Positions 60,633 through 64,000 of a stretch of DNA of 64,000 bases are shown here, piece after piece. Below the pieces are notes generated by a model, which did no database searches, had not been told where the DNA came from, and was given only the letters and a program-made list of their open reading frames with translations. This DNA comes from Pseudomonadaceae bacterium (GTDB taxonomy: Bacteria; Pseudomonadota; Gammaproteobacteria; Pseudomonadales; Azotimanducaceae). Position 1 is the first letter of the stretch. Each line of letters begins with the position of its first letter. Location: contig JANSXA010000002.1 in the NCBI GenBank assembly GCA_024743175.1, positions 372,001 to 436,000 of the forward strand. The letters run 5' to 3'. Position numbers and translations under genes: made by a program.

Positions 60633-63600
60633 ATGACATCAACGGCTTTGCGACGAATTGTTGCAGACATCGCGTGTTTTGCTCTTCTCTGTGGTGGCAG
60701 CTTCCTGCTATGGCAGAGTCTGGCACCCGCCCAGGGCTTGAGCCCACTCATTCCAACAGCAGACTTTTCAGTATGGCTGACGCAGACAGCGCTGACTCTG
60801 TCCCTACCTCTCGGTGCTGCTCTGATTGGGTTGTCCGGCCTGATTCTAAAGCTGAATCGCCTGTCCGGCGGTTTCTCGGCTGCCGCATTGGTAACCCAAC
60901 TGGACCAACCCAATGCAGGCTACGTGATTGTCGACAAACGAGGCCGTATTGAAGCTGTGAATCCAACGGTGTTAAGCCTGCTCGATAAACCCTCCACCAG
61001 CCTGATCGACCAGCCCATTACCGACATTTTGCCCACGGAGGTGTGGCAGACACTGACCGAATCAGCATCCGACGGCAACACGTCTGAGACTTCGAGCAAC
61101 GGCGAGCCACTCGCACCAACTGCGAACGTGGTGTCTGCATCCATCAACACACAACAGGGCAGACGCCTGCTCGAGTTTCGCGTCAATCGTTCGCAACTTA
61201 AACGGCGCACCACTATCCAGATCAATGACATCACAGAGCATGCGGCAAATCGCAAAGCCCTGGTCAACGCGGGCAACCAGTTACGGCGCATGTTGGGTAA
61301 AGGCTCGGATCTGGTGCTGTTTACTGACAATAAACTGATCATCACCTACGTCAATGATAACGCCCGCAATGCGTTAAGCGGCGACAGCGGCGATGTTCTG
61401 GGCCAGCCGATTTATCGCTATATCAGCGAAAACGACCGCCGCAACTTCATGAAGGCCATACAGCAGTTCGGCCACAAGAATCGTAACGAAGTTGCGCTGC
61501 GCAATGTGCTGCTTGCCGACAGCGACGATACGCCAGCCAGCGCGCATATCGTTCGCCTCGTAACACCGGAAAAACCCGGCTATGCCGTTATCTTCAGCGT
61601 GGTTGAACGTCACCTGAAGGCGCTGGCCGAATCCAAAGCTACCCAGGCGCGATTCTCCCAGGTCTTTCATGGCACTCCGGACGCCATCTTACTGATCCGT
61701 GCAGCCGACACGATGGTGATGGATTTCAACGACGGCTTCAGCCGTCTGTTGGGCTATAAACGTGAAGATGCCATCGGTATGTTGGAAGTCGATATGGGCT
61801 TCTGGGCGAACACAACCGAACGCGACGCCGTCATCGAGCGCGCCAGGCACGAGCGTGAAGTGATTGATTACGAAACCACTCTGCGAGCGGCAAGCGGTGC
61901 CATTGTTCACGTGGAAATCTCGTTACGCTACGTCGAGATTGATAACGAACTGTGCATGCTGTGCACAGGCCGGGATATCACCAAACGCATCTCTGCTGAA
62001 GCTGCATTAATTGAATCAGAAGAAAAATTCGAAAAAGTATTCAGCCAGAGCCCGGACGGCATTGTCATCCTGCGCAGCAGTGACGGGGTGGTCACAGATC
62101 TTAACGACGCCATCCTGGATCGCAGTGGCTATTCACGAGAAGAAATCATTGGCCAGTCAGTCTACGAGATGCAGCAGTTCATCAGTACCGAAGACATGGC
62201 TGCAGCTGCAGAGACGTTAAGTACTGAAGGCATGCTGTCTAACCGTTCAGTTTCGCTCCTTACCAAAGCAGGCGAACAGATACCATCGCTGATATCTGCA
62301 ACCATCGTGGAACTGTCCGGCGAGGCCCACATCATGGTCATTGCCAAGGACATCAGCAAACAACGCATAACCGAAGAGCGACTGCGCAGCAGTGAAGAGC
62401 GCTTCCGCGGCATTTTCGAGAACGCTCCGATAGGCATCATGCTGGTTGATATGCAGGGTCGTATTTCTCAATCGAACCGCACCGCCGCAGATCTTTTAGC
62501 TTACGATGAAAAAGACATGTTCGGCATTCATATTTCCCGCCTGGTGCCCACCGAAGATCGCGCCGGCTTAAAAGAAAAGCTCAATTCGCTGACCGTCAAA
62601 GATATCAACACAGACCGCGCTGAGCGTCGCATGATCTGCCGCGATGGCTTGGAAATATGGACAAACTTCCACGTTGTCCTGCAGCAGAACAGCGCTGGCG
62701 ACGGCCAGTACTATATTGTTCAGATCGCTGACATTTCAGACATCAAGCGCAGCCAGCAGCGCATGGAACGGATGGCGTTTTATGACACACTGACAGACCT
62801 TGCCAATCGACGCCTGTTTCACGAACGTCTGGATCACGCTATTGAGCACAGTCGAAGAACCGAAAGCTCAAGTGCACTGCTGTATCTCGATCTGGACAAT
62901 TTCAAGCGTGTTAACGATACCCTTGGACACCAGATCGGCGACCACCTGTTGCGCGAAGTTGCTACCCGACTGCAGCAGTGTGTGCGTGGTGAAGACACTG
63001 TTGGTCGAACCGGCGGCGACGAATTTACAATCCTGCTGGCAGAGATAGGATCACCAACTGACGCCGGCGTTGTCGCGCAGAAAATTCTCAATCACCTGCG
63101 CGAGCCCATACATGTTTCAGGCCACCCGCTGATCGTCACGACAAGTATCGGTATCACCATTATACCGGGCGATTCGGTAGATCCGAACGAGCTTATGCGC
63201 AACGCTGATCTGGCGATGTACAAAGCCAAGGAGCGGGGACGCAACAACTACCAGTTTTACTCTGAAGACCTCAACACCAACGCCGCTATTCGTTTACGCA
63301 CAGAGTATGAAATTCGGCACGCTCTGGAACACGACGAATTCGAACTCTTCTATCAACCAAAAATAGACATCAGCAGCCGTGAAGTTGTTGGTGTCGAAAG
63401 TCTGATTCGCTGGAATCACCCTGATCGAGGTTTACTGGGACCTGACGAGTTTATTGCTGTAGCAGAAGATACTGGCAGCATCATCGACATAGGCACTTGG
63501 GTTATCGAAGAAGCCTGTCGCGCCTGCAAGCAGCTCAGCACAGAACACAATCGCCCGGTTAAGGTGGCAATAAACATTTCACCGCGACAGTTCCGGGACC

Positions 63601-64000
63601 CGAACCTGGTGGCCACCATGCGTCGCAGCCTTCGTGAAACCGCCCTTGATGCAAAAAACATTGAAATCGAAATTACCGAGACCATGCTGATGCAGGATGT
63701 TGATGCCGCGCAGATAACTTTACAGCGGCTTTCTGATCTCGGCGTCAGCCTGGCTATCGACGACTTCGGAACCGGCTATTCATCGCTGAATTACCTGAAG
63801 CGTTTCCCGATCAATACGGTGAAGGTCGATCGCAGCTTTGTCATGGATATTCCCTCCAACCCGGACGACATGGCCATTACCCGTGCGGTTATCGCGATGG
63901 CGCATCAGCTGAAAATGGAGGTGGTTGCAGAGGGTGTTGAAACTCAGGAGCAGTTCGATTTTCTTGCCGAGCAGCGATGTGAGTTTGCCCAGGGCTGGTT
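60633..64000 (+). CDS. Membrane PAS-GGDEF-EAL cyclic-di-GMP protein, 3' end outside window
   Basis: The frame stays open from ATG 60633 to the window end (1122 residues, no stop). Two N-terminal membrane helices (residues about 8-30 and 48-72) flank a short periplasmic loop. About five PAS domains follow, beginning for example YVIVDKRGRIEAVN, FHGTPDAILLIR, FSQSPDGIVILR and FENAPIGIMLVD. Then come GGDEF with intact GRTGGDEFTILL and EAL with GVESLIRW (ESL in place of EAL), ETMLMQDV, DDFGTGYSS, KVDRSF and EGVET. It should make and/or degrade cyclic di-GMP in response to a signal, and may link to the exopolysaccharide genes; that link is speculative. Confidence 0.93.
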   Translation, partial: MTSTALRRIVADIACFALLCGGSFLLWQSLAPAQGLSPLIPTADFSVWLTQTALTLSLPLGAALIGLSGLILKLNRLSGGFSAAALVTQLDQPNAGYVIVDKRGRIEAVNPTVLSLLDKPSTSLIDQPITDILPTEVWQTLTESASDGNTSETSSNGEPLAPTANVVSASINTQQGRRLLEFRVNRSQLKRRTTIQINDITEHAANRKALVNAGNQLRRMLGKGSDLVLFTDNKLIITYVNDNARNALSGDSGDVLGQPIYRYISENDRRNFMKAIQQFGHKNRNEVALRNVLLADSDDTPASAHIVRLVTPEKPGYAVIFSVVERHLKALAESKATQARFSQVFHGTPDAILLIRAADTMVMDFNDGFSRLLGYKREDAIGMLEVDMGFWANTTERDAVIERARHEREVIDYETTLRAASGAIVHVEISLRYVEIDNELCMLCTGRDITKRISAEAALIESEEKFEKVFSQSPDGIVILRSSDGVVTDLNDAILDRSGYSREEIIGQSVYEMQQFISTEDMAAAAETLSTEGMLSNRSVSLLTKAGEQIPSLISATIVELSGEAHIMVIAKDISKQRITEERLRSSEERFRGIFENAPIGIMLVDMQGRISQSNRTAADLLAYDEKDMFGIHISRLVPTEDRAGLKEKLNSLTVKDINTDRAERRMICRDGLEIWTNFHVVLQQNSAGDGQYYIVQIADISDIKRSQQRMERMAFYDTLTDLANRRLFHERLDHAIEHSRRTESSSALLYLDLDNFKRVNDTLGHQIGDHLLREVATRLQQCVRGEDTVGRTGGDEFTILLAEIGSPTDAGVVAQKILNHLREPIHVSGHPLIVTTSIGITIIPGDSVDPNELMRNADLAMYKAKERGRNNYQFYSEDLNTNAAIRLRTEYEIRHALEHDEFELFYQPKIDISSREVVGVESLIRWNHPDRGLLGPDEFIAVAEDTGSIIDIGTWVIEEACRACKQLSTEHNRPVKVAINISPRQFRDPNLVATMRRSLRETALDAKNIEIEITETMLMQDVDAAQITLQRLSDLGVSLAIDDFGTGYSSLNYLKRFPINTVKVDRSFVMDIPSNPDDMAITRAVIAMAHQLKMEVVAEGVETQEQFDFLAEQRCEFAQGW

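Noticed and set aside
1-64000. Signs of a prophage, integrative element or insertion sequence.
   Set aside because: No integrase, transposase, phage structural gene, tRNA attachment site or long terminal repeat is visible.

Overview
The window looks like ordinary chromosome from a free-living, aerobic, probably marine gammaproteobacterium. The signs are a GlnRS, a long-form isocitrate lyase, many acyl-CoA enzymes, RND and ABC exporters, and a large PAS/GGDEF/EAL protein. The genus assignment is inference only. Genes are dense, often overlapping by 1-4 bases. I see no tRNA or rRNA gene, insertion sequence, prophage or CRISPR array.

Layout. 1-1403: the 3' end of a VWA-domain gene and a CbiM-like membrane protein. 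1459-8274 (minus): acyl-CoA dehydrogenase, flavin monooxygenase, RND adaptor and RND pump in one run. 8352-10530 (plus, divergent): MaoC hydratase, CitE-like CoA-ester lyase, enoyl-CoA hydratase. With the dehydrogenase this resembles the mycobacterial fadE19-Rv2499c-citE set for branched C5 acyl-CoA (leucine/itaconate) catabolism. 10557-16412: a small DUF6316-like gene, a Wza-type export lipoprotein, an outer-membrane barrel and two related Ig/FnIII lipoproteins, which look like part of an exopolysaccharide locus.

16721-28135: housekeeping and mixed metabolism (CinA-like, TraB/GumN-like, YheT-like, threonine dehydratase, HMG-CoA lyase, GlnRS, transglutaminase-like protein, TesB thioesterase, SGNH esterase, FAH-family hydratase). 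28113-33827 (minus): a complete six-gene glycerol-type ABC transporter in the order glpSTPQUV. Divergent from it is an alkylsulfatase-like MBL protein with an altered metal motif, then isocitrate lyase with a textbook terminator. 37530-45832: small stand-alone genes (phosphotransferase, cupin, ASCH-like, hydrolases, MBL, VOC, ankyrin, PaaI thioesterase, LysR regulator, GIY-YIG-like). 45898-51124 (plus): TIGR03084-type protein, TPR lipoprotein, TPP enzyme, MDR oxidoreductase.

51125-51505 is the least explained stretch. It holds inverted repeats, a 35-codon ORF with a perfect Shine-Dalgarno and a terminator-like hairpin, all just ahead of a heterodimeric ABC exporter pair (51506-55276). The window ends with a membrane alpha/beta hydrolase, an acyl-CoA dehydrogenase pair, an unknown gene, a YjbQ-family gene and the PAS/GGDEF/EAL protein that runs off the edge. 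Acyl-CoA, glycerol and glyoxylate-shunt genes together suggest a lipid- and small-organic-acid-consuming heterotroph.
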